64,000 nucleotides of DNA from Cornus controversa (lineage: Eukaryota > Streptophyta > Magnoliopsida > Cornales > Cornaceae), in assembly GCA_026545225.1 (NCBI GenBank), contig CM048845.1:118981033-119045032 (forward strand). The letters run 5' to 3'. A program made the position numbers and the translations under genes. Positions 24,143-37,100 of the stretch are shown piece by piece. The notes below the pieces were generated by a model. That model searched no databases. It was not told the DNA's origin and saw only the letters and a list, made by a program, of their open reading frames with translations. Positions within the stretch are counted from its first letter, which is position 1; each line of letters starts with the position of its first letter.

Positions 24143-24535
24143 GGACTTGTGAGGGTCTCAAATGACGGCAGAAAACAAGGAATTCAGCAAATCATCTCAT
24201 TGATTTTTTATTTTTAATTTTTTCTCATTTTTGCATTTGTTAGCACACTGATGACTGAACTGTTCTGCATGTACTCTCCATGTTGACCTCTACTTGTATA
24301 TTATTGTCAAGGGCTCAAGGCTGACTTGTAGATATTGAGGTTATGTAATTTTATATCTTTATTTTAAAGAATTTTAGGCATTTCCTTACTTTTGAGTTCA
24401 TGTAATTTTATTGAGCCCACATGCATCTAACCTATATCTCATTCCGTTTCTTGCAGTTTTAGGTTTTCTGACTACCATAGGGAAAAGTAATACTTCCTGC
24501 TTTGCCATTGGAATTGTTAATTAATACAGATAAAT

Positions 24536-24846
24536 ATGGCTGAGCGGCAGCCGCTTGATCAACAACATCCACTTGATCCACAACAGCAATCTCCCCTCCC
24601 ACCAAAAGAGGACATGATTGTCTGTGTGATGGCACTAGAGGCAGCTTTGCTTCCATGCTTGCCCGCAAGAGAGCTCCAAGCAATAGATCGATCTCCTCAT
24701 CCTTCTCATCAGAGTGAGTACTTATTTTTTGATTTTCTTATGTAAGTTATTGATACAAGCCTGCAGAGTCCCACTGCTCATAACAAGTTGCTGACTTTCA
24801 TGACTTCTTGTCACTGTTACCATTAGATTTTTTCTTTTCTTCTTCT

Positions 24847-24882
<36 letters not shown>

Positions 24883-26208
24883 CGCGCGCGCGTAAATTAC
24901 TATACCATTAGTTGCTACTTCAATACTGACAAAATTTGAGAACATTATCATTAGTAAATTAGATTTTTTAAAAAATAAAAATAAATTTGTAGCATGTATC
25001 TTGAGAAGCACCTGAAAAGAGATCATTTCTAATGTTAACATTTCAGAAAGATTAATGGAATATCAAGAGTTATGGTAAGTAACTGGAAAGTGTAAACTGT
25101 AGGGATTTGAAATGTGGCCACTGAAATTCCTGGTCGAGGACACCCAAGGATTGGAATGTATGAAAAAAGAGGATGATTCATCATTTCTTTGAATTAATAA
25201 AGAAGGCCTTTTTTGCAACATTTGAATATAATCGCTATCTAAACTGGTATCAAGATTTTTTAGCAGATTATATATTTTGTTTTCCATGATTGTGTTCATT
25301 TTGTAGGGACACTTTGAGATGTGTGTTTGTTTTGTTTCTCATGATTGTTGGGCGTGCAACTCTTAGATATGTATTGTGCTATATAAGACTTGGTACGTGT
25401 GTATGTGAGGTGTTACACAATACTTTCATAGAAATGTCCATTTTTCTTAGCATAAGATTAATTATGGGTCCAACACAGATGGCACGAACGGGACTAGTGA
25501 TGTGTAATCATAAAATGGTTCATCTTAGATGAGGTCCACTCTTGGTTTATTAGTTAATGTTGTTGGGCTGCATCTGTTGGAGTTAGTATTGGAATGATGG
25601 GATACGAATGGGACTTGGAAATATCTTGTTGTTGAAGAGAACTTATTTTACTGGAAGTTTCCTCAGCTCATTCTCAAAATGTTACTTCCATGAAACTTCA
25701 TGGCTGTGTTGCTCTTTTAACTCGATGCCCTAGTGAATGAACTTGGAATGAAGTTTTGCTTTCTCAAGTCTTAACATGCATGCTTGATGTACTTTCAACA
25801 TGCATTTATTTTGGTGTTGCCGGAATAGATAATCCTTCTTGATTGCTGCAGTTGACGTCGAGAGGCATGCTGGAGATTTTATGGAGGCTGCTAAAAAGCT
25901 TCAACTCTATTTTATTGGCCTTGAACGCGAGGATCAGCCAACCAAGGCAGAAACTCTTCAAAAGGTAAATTTTCAGCTCACAATATGGTATATCTCTTGT
26001 ATTTGTTCTTACATCACATAGATTTTTGAGACCTTGATGAAGTTATTTTTGTTGGGGCTGTGTGTCTTTATAGGAGATTGCTGTGATGGAAGAAGAGTTG
26101 AAGGTTAAAACTGAGCTTATCAAGAAGCAAGAAAGTCTGATTCAAGGATGGAGAAAGGAGGTGAAGGACCAATTGGACAAGCACAATACCGAACTAGAGA
26201 GGGTGTAG
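24536..26208 (+). CDS. MED28: Mediator complex subunit 28 (MED28)
   Basis: Three coding exons, 24536-24713, 25852-25964 and 26074-26208, joined at GT-AG introns in compatible phases, encode 141 residues. A Gln/Pro-rich N-terminus precedes the diagnostic PCLPARELQAIDRS (about residues 39-52), then VERHAGDFMEAAKKLQ, and a long C-terminal amphipathic helix rich in Glu and Lys (EEELKVKTELIKKQE). This agrees in order and length with plant MED28, a head-module subunit of the Mediator complex linking transcription factors to RNA polymerase II in the nucleus. The start is the only Met of exon 1 upstream of the conserved block. Intron 1 contains a long poly-C tract. IRE1 begins about 1.06 kb downstream on the same strand. 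Confidence 0.93.
24848..24892. repeat. poly-C tract followed by CG dinucleotides
   Basis: About 34 consecutive C followed by roughly six CG units, within MED28 intron 1. Such a run is able to form i-motif (C strand) or G-quadruplex (G strand) structure. Its exact length is vulnerable to sequencing error. Confidence 0.85.
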
Positions 26209-27271
26209 TAATGTAATGGTTGAGATTCCTTTTGTGCTAATCTAACACATCATTTTAGGGTAGTTGCGTTGATGGACCAGTGCCTAATGATACTTATATA
26301 TTACTTTATTTTAAATCCAATCATATGTTTATGTGATGCTACTACCAAAACAATAATTAAAAAAAAAAGTCAAAATTAAATTTACATGGTGTCTAAATTT
26401 CTTTTTTTGGCCAACTTTATAGCATGTTTTTAAGGGAAGTCCTTACTAAAAACGGACTTGTTGCAAACAAGCACTTCAATGTGATAAATACTACATTATT
26501 TTGTGATTTTTTAAACTAAAAAACCAACCTAACTTTGTTGTTTACAATTTTCAATGCACTTAATACTCCTTGAAATTTTGAATAATTTGGCATATTTCTT
26601 CTTAATTAAGATATGGAACTAAATTAACATGAAGTGAATCCCAAATTTAATTTGAGAAACCACAATTAGTATGGTATTTATTTAATTAAATAAAAAGTTA
26701 ATAAATGACTCTTAATAGAAAAGTTATTTGGTGATCTGAGTCCAATTAAAACTCATCTTCAATTTTTTTAAAAATATTTTATTAAATTTTTTTAATTCAC
26801 TTTTTTTAGTGGTAATGTATTAATTGGATTGGATAAGAATTGCCAGCTAATCACGAGTTGAGACACAATAAATGTGGTCAGATATATTATTATTTTTTTA
26901 CTTTTTGTGTCAACTGCTAATTGGGCGAGAACACATGGTCCGACCATCTAATAAAATGTCAGAAAAAGATGGTAAAACATCAAAGGCGCCCTAAACCGAA
27001 CCGTTAGTTTGACGGCTAGACGAGTCGACGTTAGCTAACCTGGACGAACACGGTGACCTCACGGACTCGGAGATCCCAAAACCGCAGAGACACAGGGAAA
27101 CTTCGAATCTTCGTTCCTGCACATCGATGGTCTCCCGTAGATCTTCACAACCTCAATCGTCCACCACAATAGTCTGATCAAAGTTTTGATTCATCCAAAT
27201 CAATCACCAAAATCGATTGCGAAACTCGCCGGACGATCTGAAATTGGCTCCGATAAGCTACAATCCCGCCG
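26209..27271. other. MED28 3' flank and IRE1 promoter/leader
   Basis: AT-rich up to about 26930, then a mixed-composition segment (26990-27271) that probably contains the IRE1 transcription start and 5' UTR. I looked for an ERSE-type site (CCAAT-N9-CCACG) and did not find one. Confidence 0.5.
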
Positions 27272-28117
27272 ATGAGACACCACTTGGTCCGTTTTCTTTT
27301 TATTTTCTTGGTCGTCGCAGGGCTATCGGGCTCGACCGGCGACGTTTCGAACTCGGGAGTCTCAAAGATCTCATATAGGAGTCTTATTGGGAACAATTTC
27401 AATAGCCACAATCGAGCCGCGAAGCGAACTCTCCTGTCACTGTCAGAGTGAGTTCACTTTCCATTTGTTTGAATTGTGACGTTTTTTTATCTTTAATTTG
27501 AATTGTTTGGAGATAGATGACATAGACGCATATAGGTTTTTGGATTCTTGTTGAAGTTTCTTGGAGTTTTGATCACCGCATCATTTAGCTGCTGATATAT
27601 ATCCATAACGCGCTTCATTGTATAAATAAGACGAGCATTTGCTTACAATTCTTATGATACATGTTGATAGTTTCCTTTGAGAGGTCATATAGACATGCTC
27701 TAAACACTTGCCTGAGTGAATTGTGGGCAAATTTTCTTCTTTTACATGTAAACGTGGCAAATTGATGATAAACGGGCATTATCTTTTAAATGAAATTTCT
27801 GAAATCTTTGTTGAGTAAAAAATTTATGCACATCTAAAATTTTGAAGAAGTGGGGATGCAAGGATCATTAAAGTCCACTTATAAAGTTGAGGTCGTTGAG
27901 TTTGGCTTGCTCAAGGTGGCATATTTATTGTTATGGTTTGGAATTTTCAAAAATTTCACGAAGTTTCTTTTTTCCTGTAAAACCATGGAATAGAATGTCC
28001 ATGAACAAATTCTTGGTTCTGGTTTGGAATGAACTTGACCAGAGTGATGAGAGAATTGTTTTTAATCTCTCTCCATTTTCTCTTCTTAACCAATCAGAAG
28101 GAAACAAGTTTCTATTT

Positions 28118-28156
<39 letters not shown>

Positions 28157-31100
28157 GTGTACCAAACAAGTCAAGAACAAACTTTATAAATCATCAATGT
28201 TCTGTTCCTTCCCTGACTTCCTTTTCTTTTCTTTTATCTGTCCTCCACATTTTTCTTCTCAACCAAAACTCTTCCCTTCTCCACTTCTCGTATCCTAATT
28301 TTTCTTTTCTTTTATTTTGATTTATCTTACATTTCTTTCTCTTCCCTTCCTCCCTTCCAAACTCAATGTTAAACTTCCCATGGCTAGCATATCTGCCTTG
28401 ATTTGCTTTCAGGACACAGGTCTTTCTATCATGCTGAGAGTTTCAGTTCCCACATACTTGTTGGTTTGTTTTAGTGGAGTTTACTCGAGTATTCATGCGT
28501 GATATGTTCTTTGGCATTTATGTTTTTAATCAATGTAACTATGATTTGTTTAACTTAGTTTTAAATTGGATTATTTATACCTGCATCCTCTTTTGATATC
28601 ATGTTTAACTTACTCCTTTATCTTGCCTTTCTGTTTTTTTGTTTTCACATAAATTTTGTTGAAACAGTGAACATGACACTGCACTTGTTGCTGCCCTGGA
28701 TGGTACAATCTATTTAATCGAGCCTAAATCTAGAAAAATACTCTGGTCATTTACATCAGGAGCGTCAATTTATTCTTCATATCAAGCTCCTGTCAACCAC
28801 GACAACGATAAGGAAAATGCCTCTGGATCAGGTAGTGGTTACTTCATAGATTGTGGAGATGACTGGGAGTTGTATGTACACAACAGGCTTGGTAAAATGG
28901 TATGTCTTAAAATTCACACCTCTATTTTTCACATCAATGCTTTTAAGAATGGTTTGCTGATACGGGTCAAGTCTGACTTCTTCTGGATCCATACATGCTT
29001 CCCAGATTTCGATGGAATATTTTGCCAGAACTTGTTTCCCTTATAGACAGTTCAATCCAAATTGGTCAATTTTCTGCACTACTATATTAAGGAAGTTAGG
29101 TGTCTGATATTTCTTATACCTGCATTATTAACTTTCATAAATTATCTTCTATTTCTTTACATATATTCCACTATCATCGAGAGGGAGAGATTGAAGATGA
29201 TGTTGTTAATAATTTAAAGAATGTTGGGTTAAATGCACGAGAATTGTTGATGCATTATAATATTAGACCAGGCATGCTCTTTGGGACGTAATGTTTGACA
29301 GTTGAGCAACAACATGTTCATAAATAAGCAAGGTAAATTGTGAATGTCGAGATAGATGGGTGATAACTAATAAGTCATGAACTGATAAAATTAGAAATGT
29401 TCGCATTCGTGAGACAATGAAAGTAGCTTTTGGAGGTAAAATGAGAGAAGACCACTAGATATACCAATGCTAGAGAATTGACATGGTCAACTCTGAGAAC
29501 AATGGTGGTAAAAAAGGCAGTCCAAAATTAACACGAAGATAGTAAGTAAAGACATGAAACATGTGGTTTAACTAAAGTTATGATCATTGACAAGTAGAAT
29601 TATAAAATAGGATTCATATAATCTACCATAACTATTGATACAATGTTTTTGGAGTTAAATTGACACAAGAGTGCAACAAAAAGAGTATCAGAATAGATTT
29701 TTTTAATTTAAGAGAAACAGGAGCAAGAACAATAATGCTTTGTAAGTCAAATAAGTTATTATCCCACAGAGCTTGAAACCTAAATTCCAAGGATGCATGG
29801 CATGAGTGAAGTCTTCTAAAGTCAAATCACATTGAACCTCCTCCTACTAATGGGTTCACATTCGAAGCATCTGATCTACGCACTATCTGCATAGTTTAGC
29901 AGACTTCTATTGACTCATGGCATAACTTTCAATTCTTACACATATGGACCACGTAGCTGCGTTAGCTCCTATGCAGATTGTATTTTTTTTTTTTTTGATA
30001 AATAACAATTCATTAAAGGCGCTCAAGAGGGGAGCGCTCCCAAGAAGATACAAAAAGCCTAAAATGGCCAACTATAAGCTTAAGCTATCAATGAAGTCCA
30101 CTACTTCACCACCCGATATACAATTTCTCCCGTTTACCCAAAAAAATAAAGAACTCAAAATATTGTATTTGAGAGACCAAATAGGAGCTTCCACGTCCTC
30201 GAAGCGCCTCCTATTTCTCTCTCGCCACAAACCCCACCATAAACAAAGGGGAGTAGCCCTCCAAGCTTCCCTGACTTGGCTCTCCACTGTGCACCCTCTC
30301 CAAGCCTCAATCATATTTGCCGTGGTATTGGGAAACACCCAAGCTAAACCAAAGGCAGTCAAGAACATGTACCAGACATCTCTCGCTACTGGACAATGAA
30401 GAAGATGATTTACTGATTCCTCTGACCTTTTGCACATGCAGCACCAATTCACCATAATTCGACCTCTTCTCCGTAGGTTATCAATAGTAAGGATCTTGCC
30501 TAAGACAGCTGTCCATGAAAAGAAAGCTACCTTCAAGGGGGCCTTTGTTTTCCAGATTGCCTTCCACGGGAAGATGGGACCTGTAAGATCCAAGAGATTT
30601 CGATAATAGGAGCAAACCTCAAAGGTTCCCCTCTTGGACCCCAGCCAAACCATCTCGTCCCTCCCCACCCCCTCAACCACTTGACTGTATAACAGGGCTA
30701 AAAGCTCTGCTACCTCTGTGAGTTCCCAATCATGGAATGCCCTACGAAAACGCACATCCCAAGTCAATCTACCGCTATCAAGATGATAGCAGTCGACAAC
30801 CATGGCTTGCCTATTCGACCTATTCTATGCAGATTGTATTTGCTAGGATGTTTACTTATAAGTTGCTCGATGTTAGACAACACTACAAGTCAACGCAACA
30901 GAGACTTTTCCAGGGGTAGGGGTCAAATACATGAATCTGATTTCACATTATGCTCCATCTAAGCTAAGCCATAGCCTCAATCAAAACCACTTGAATCATA
31001 TTATTGTAGGTGTTAGACAGCACTAGGAAGCCTAAAATAATGGTACCTAAAAATGGTTTAATGGTGGGCTTAGGTTAAGAAAAATTGAAGATTTAGGGTT

Positions 31101-34100
31101 TTAGTTAGCAGAAGAAAGGTTGTATCCTTTTAAATGAAAAGGGGTTGGAATTGGTTTCATTTTAAAATTGATATGTTGCATGAAATTATAAATAGTTTAT
31201 TTGCTTCTTTAGACAACAAGTTTAATGTGATTTTTACGATAACCTAGAGGCTATTTGGTAGGAGAATGTTTTAGTTAGTGGAATAAAGGGAGTAAAGCTT
31301 TAAATGAGTAGGTGTTGAAAAATGTTTCTTTTGAGAAGTGATATGTTGCATGGAATTCAAATAATATACAGGTCTCTGAATAGCAAGTATTTTGTGTTTT
31401 TTAGTGTTAAACTGAAGACCTTTAGCAGGAAAATTGGTTGGGATTGATTAGGATTTGGACTTGTAGGGTTTTGGGGCTAAAAATATGGGCTATTGTGGGA
31501 GTATCAACAGTAACTCAAGAATAGTGATTGAGAAATAAGAAAAAGAAAAGGAGAAGAAGAGGAAGAATCTAGCAATCATATGAGAGTTTCTTAGGTGTCA
31601 CCCTTTCACAGGATACGCTACATCACACAAACACAATCTCAGATGGTCATACTTAACTACATTGAATAGGAAGATCTAATATCTAATTATAGGTTGACAG
31701 GTCTTTTCCTAATTTTAATAGGAATATGTCAAAAAAAGCAGAAGCTTTGACTTTTTTTATTTTATAAGTAGAAGCTTTGACTTTCTGACCACTAAGACTT
31801 CTTTGAAACTTGCTAAAGATTCCATATCAAAGTTTAAGAACATAACTTGATCCAAAATACAACCCGTGGACCACTATTGTAGCACATTATAAGTTAAAAA
31901 GCATATACCTAAAAGTTACAAGCAACATAGTAACCTTAATTTATTAACAATTAAACTCAAGTACTCTTCATGTTATATTTTCAATTTGCTCCTATTTAAG
32001 CTACCCCCCCCCCCCCCCCCAAAAAAAAAAAAAAAAAAAAAAAAGTAAGAAAGAAAGAAAAAGGAAACTTGATTGCTGAACTGAAACTAGTTTAGAGATT
32101 TTAATCTCTTATAGAATCTCATATTAAAGCAGTGCACCAAAAAATTAAGACAACACAAAAAACTATATGAACAGCTTATTAACCTTTGATTAAGATAACT
32201 AAGACTAAATTCAACCCGAAACTTGTTTACATGAGGTCTCAACTATGTTCCATGTGAATGTCCTGGCTCCCTTCCTTTTGTTTTCCTGCTATTCATCATT
32301 GCCAAAATTTTAATTTTGGTATGCGTTCTTTGTGTTTATACATATTTTCATGCAGTTTCTCCATTAAATTTTGAAACAATCATAACAAATTCTCTCTTCA
32401 TTTAGATTTTATTTGAATGCGCTTATTCTTTGAGTAGTGCCACTATGACCATGGTTTTAAAAGTCGACCACCAGCCCTAGGTAACAGTGTTGAAGGATTT
32501 TGATTCCATTACAAGCCATCACCGAGTTGGATGCTATTTCACATGTGTAGTGACCGTTATGTCTCATTACCATTACATAATGGTTGTTATGCTCCCACAG
32601 CAGTCCACAATATCTTATCAAAAGAGAAAAAAAAAAAACAGTCCACAATATCTTGTCAACTATGTTACATGAAACTTGTTTACAAGTGAAGTATCCTTGT
32701 TGGACACATGACACTTGGATATGGTTACAGATTTGAGCTTTGTGTTACATGGACTCTCTTATTCTCTAAGTAGCACTGAGACAGGCATGGGACACGTATA
32801 TGTCAACATGTTAAATCTTTAAAAAGGGGGATATGGGTCGATGTGGACACTGCCAGTATAATTTTAAATTTTTATATCTACGTATCTATTGAGTAAGACA
32901 ATTATGGAACTTTAATTAATACATAATTTCTATATTAAGAGTTACATAGTTTACACGATGAAGCTATGTTAAGAGTTACATAATTTACACGATGAAGCTA
33001 TGAAAGTATCCTAAAAAAATATTATATTATATATGTTATTGCTCTCCTATATTGTTATTTATAATTATATTTTTATCATACATGAAAGTGTCATTACATG
33101 TTGTCAGCATGTTTATGTAATCAATTTTTTTAAAAAGAAAAGGTAGTCACCTTGAAGCTTATTTATATTGTTTCTAAGATTGTTAGACGTGGCTACTCCT
33201 ACATGTGCTTATGTAAGAGTTGTATTGGAGAGTGGGATTTGTTGGTCAAGTGTCTGGGATGACCAAGAGTTAGGGTCTGTCAATCAGAAATAAAAAAACA
33301 AAAATTAAATTTGTGGAAACATCTATGGAGTGTCAGACACACGTTTAGGAGTGTCCATGAAGTGCTGCTGTTCGACACGCGTTTGACACAGACCCGACAC
33401 CTTTATGAAGTGTCTGTGCTTCTTAGGCTATTTCCCCAACGTACTTTGTCACCACAATGCGACATGGGTACGGGTATAAATATTTGTTTGACACATGCCC
33501 AAATCAAACGTTTGGATCCTTTAATTGTGATGATGAAGAAAGAAAAGCTCAAATTTGATAGTAAAGAAAAGTTTCCTATTTATGACGGAAATGAGATCTC
33601 CCTTCTTTTTCACCATATTCCGTTTAATTTAAATTATTATTCGGTTTTACTTTAAAGAATAATAGCATCATAAGTTAAACTTTTATGTAGCATATTATGT
33701 TTGTAAATATCTGAGACGTGTCTGCATACCTCTATAGATACATTTCAATCCAAATTCTTGTATACTAAGATTTGGGATTTATATTGGTAAGGGGGGAAGG
33801 AAAGGGAACAATTTTTTTGTTCAAAGGAGAGTTGGAGGGAAGGGAAGGGATAGAAAGGAAGGATTGATGAGACATCCCTCCTTGCCCACCATTTTGATTC
33901 ATTCCAAAATTGGACGGAAGAGAGTAGGGAAGAAAAGGATAACTATTGTGCATAATTTAAATTGACATTATAACCCTTCATCTAATTTTGTTAAATTATA
34001 TAACTAGGGTATTATGGTAATAAAATATAAAACGTCTCATTCTCTTCCCTCTTACCAAACAACGGAAGGTGTTACCTCCTCGAACTCCCTTCCACTTAAG

Positions 34101-37100
34101 CAAACAAAAGGGGGAAATGACACTTGTCCCGTTGCTGCAATGATTCATGATAACTCGACGGATCGCACAGCCTTCGTGCCGACGACGCATCATTCAAATT
34201 TCTGTCCTATCAACTTTCGTGGTGGTGCATGGCCGTTCTTAGTTGGTGGAGCTATTTGTCTGGTTAATTCCGTTAACGAATGAGACCTCAGTTTGCTAAC
34301 TAGCTATGTGGAGGTACCCTCCACGACCAGCTTCTTAGAGGGACTATGGCCTTCTAGGCCACAGAAGTTTGAGGTAATAATAGGTCTGTGATGCCTTTAG
34401 ATGTTCTGGGCCACACGCTCGCTACACTGATGTATTCAACGAGTTTATAGCCTTGGCCGACAGGCCTAGGTAATCTTTGAAATCAAGAGTCAAGCATGAG
34501 ATGCATTTAATGTAAGTAGTCACATAAGCTCATGAATTCCGTCAAATATATATGTGATCCATTGAATGTGACAGGTGTAGAGTACATAGATTCATGTTTA
34601 TATACATAAAAAAGAAAACAATATGAAGGAATGATTAAAAAATAAAGGGCACGCTTTTTTTTTTAAAGCCTAGAGCCTTGCTAAAAGCGCGAGCCTGAAG
34701 ATTTCATGTGAGCCTGGTTGAAGGAGCCTGACCTGTAGTAGGTTGAGGCGTTCTGGCTGAGCTTGGAGCCTAAGAATAGTTGTCCCTTTAACAACTATGC
34801 TCCTTCCCACCCACTTTTTTATTGGTTGTACCAAGCGAAACATTTGGGAGGTCCGACACTTGTACACATGCACGTGCACACACTTGCTAAATGTAACCAA
34901 GTCCATGTAACATAGTAATCGAGTTGTGTGTTGACATGTCTGATTAGACATGCACATTGTAAACATATATGATAATTCAAGTTTATTGTATAACTTGGAT
35001 AACATTCTCTACTGCGAGTTTGTTTTCCGGTTGTATCATTGCTTCAATATGTGTGATACAACCATCTTAAACGTACTATTTTACATGAAACACCATTTTC
35101 ACCCTAGAAAATGAAAGAAGGATATTAAAAAATATGAATAATTCCTTGTTTTCCAGTGTCCTTAGATTTAAGAGATTTAATAAATCCGATGCTTAGTTGC
35201 ATACCACACTTGACACACATTCTAGACCATGTAACATAGGTTATCAACATTTGAATTGAAAAGGTTCATTCTTTAGCTTGGGTTTAACATTTATAGTCAT
35301 GTTCTTTTTAGATCTTTTAAAAACACTTTTACAACTTAGATTTATCAAATTCAATATATTAAATGTTGAACTCAAAACTTGAACCATACTAGCAAATGAT
35401 TGCGAATTGGAAAGATTCATTATGAGACTTATTTACACCTTAATCTTTTGATGTCATTTGCTTGATGGGGTTAAGTTCTTTGTACTTTTTTCAAGGTTGG
35501 AAATCAAGCATTTAGTTGATGTAGTTTGCATGTCTGGGATCATCAAATAATTTTGATATTTTAGTTTATTTTATTTAAGTATAAATTTTTTAGTTAATAT
35601 TTTTCGTTTTAGTTATTGTTCTAAAAGTAAGGAGAAAGATAGCATTTCCCACCAACAGGGACTAAGAAATTAGTCTAAATATAATTGATTATTCTAAATC
35701 ACCTTTGTTGATTAAAATACTAAAAATGTTAAAAAGTTAAAATTTTTGGGAGTTGGGGGCTGAAGCATGCATGCCCCTACTATTTGTGGGATCTGTGTGA
35801 TTAAAAATAAAATGCAAGGCTTCATTATCTGGCACCAACTTGTAGAACATCCATTGCACATCCATGTTACTGCAACTACGAAGATTGCTGTAATTATAAC
35901 TTAAAACCTTGTCTGTGACTAAAAAGTAAATGATCCTGACATCACTATAGATATTTTAAAATTGACCCATTTAGTCCAAATGAACCCATAATCATTAACG
36001 ACTCTACAGAAAAGCTTTTTCATGGCAGTTCTTTTCCTGCACTAAATAATTCTTAAACCCAGTTTACACTTCCCTTACATCCTCCGCTCTACATTGGACC
36101 AGTTGATTATATCAATCTTATAGGTGGGTGACAAAGAAGTTTCAGTAGCTATATTTATTGTAAAGCTGTTTCTGATGGAGTTAGTTGAGTTATAACAGTT
36201 CTTCTATTTACCAGCTATTAAATGTGAAGATGAGATGGTTTTTATAAATTGTCAATTCTCAGCATATTGTTTTAGCATGTAAGAAGTTATTCTGTCAGTA
36301 AAGGATTGTGAGATGGTTGATTTGCATCTATGTTGAAGCAGATGCTACTGGATTGTCCACCATCAACTGTCCTCTTAACGGTTCAGAAATCCAAAAAATC
36401 TCTCCATTTCAAAAGCCAGCTTGGTTAGACTTCTCTTCCCTTGCCAATGTAGATCTTCTTCGTGTTCATGATCTCAAACCCCCTCTCTGGGTTTTCTTTG
36501 CAATTTAAGTTGGATCAAAGATGAAGAAGGACTGACAAGGGCTTTACATGTGAGGCACCATTACCTTTGCACTGCAAAAGGGAAATGTTCCTTATGTTTG
36601 TTTGTGAGGCCGTTGGAGATGTGAATTTGCAGAATTTATGGTTGTCCTCCTCCTCCTCTTCTTCCAAGGAGAGCCTTTACCATATAGATTGCCGGTTATA
36701 AATCCCGAAAGTGTTATTAATTTTCTTTTTGAAATTTAAATCTTAATTTTTAGATAGAACTGTACAATTTATCACGGATCTAAAAAGTATCGTCAATTTT
36801 GTTTCTTTTGTCCTTGACTCCTTAAACAATGTACTAGTTTTGTGCTTTTTCATCTTATAAAAGTTCTCTGATGGGTGTAATTGTGTGTCATGTATTAATC
36901 TATTTTTTTTTTCATAGAATTATTATACATACGACATCTCTATGATGTCGCAGATCAGACCATTTGACCTGGGAGATTGACCCTGTTGAACTGTGACCCG
37001 GCCCCTTTTACCGTACCGATGAATGCTCTGGTTGTAAAAACATTAGTAGAAGCATGTTTTGGTGCCTATGAGATTTATTAGGTTTTTTTTTTGGGTCTAG

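Noticed and set aside
24823-25041. Minus-strand frame with a poly-Gly run
   Set aside because: Produced by translation of the poly-C tract in the MED28 intron; no domain.
27000-27271. ER stress response element in the IRE1 promoter
   Set aside because: No CCAAT-N9-CCACG or close variant was found on reading both strands.
34014-34283. 89-codon plus-strand frame
   Set aside because: Runs across the MITE edge and the 18S rRNA fragment; not a protein gene.
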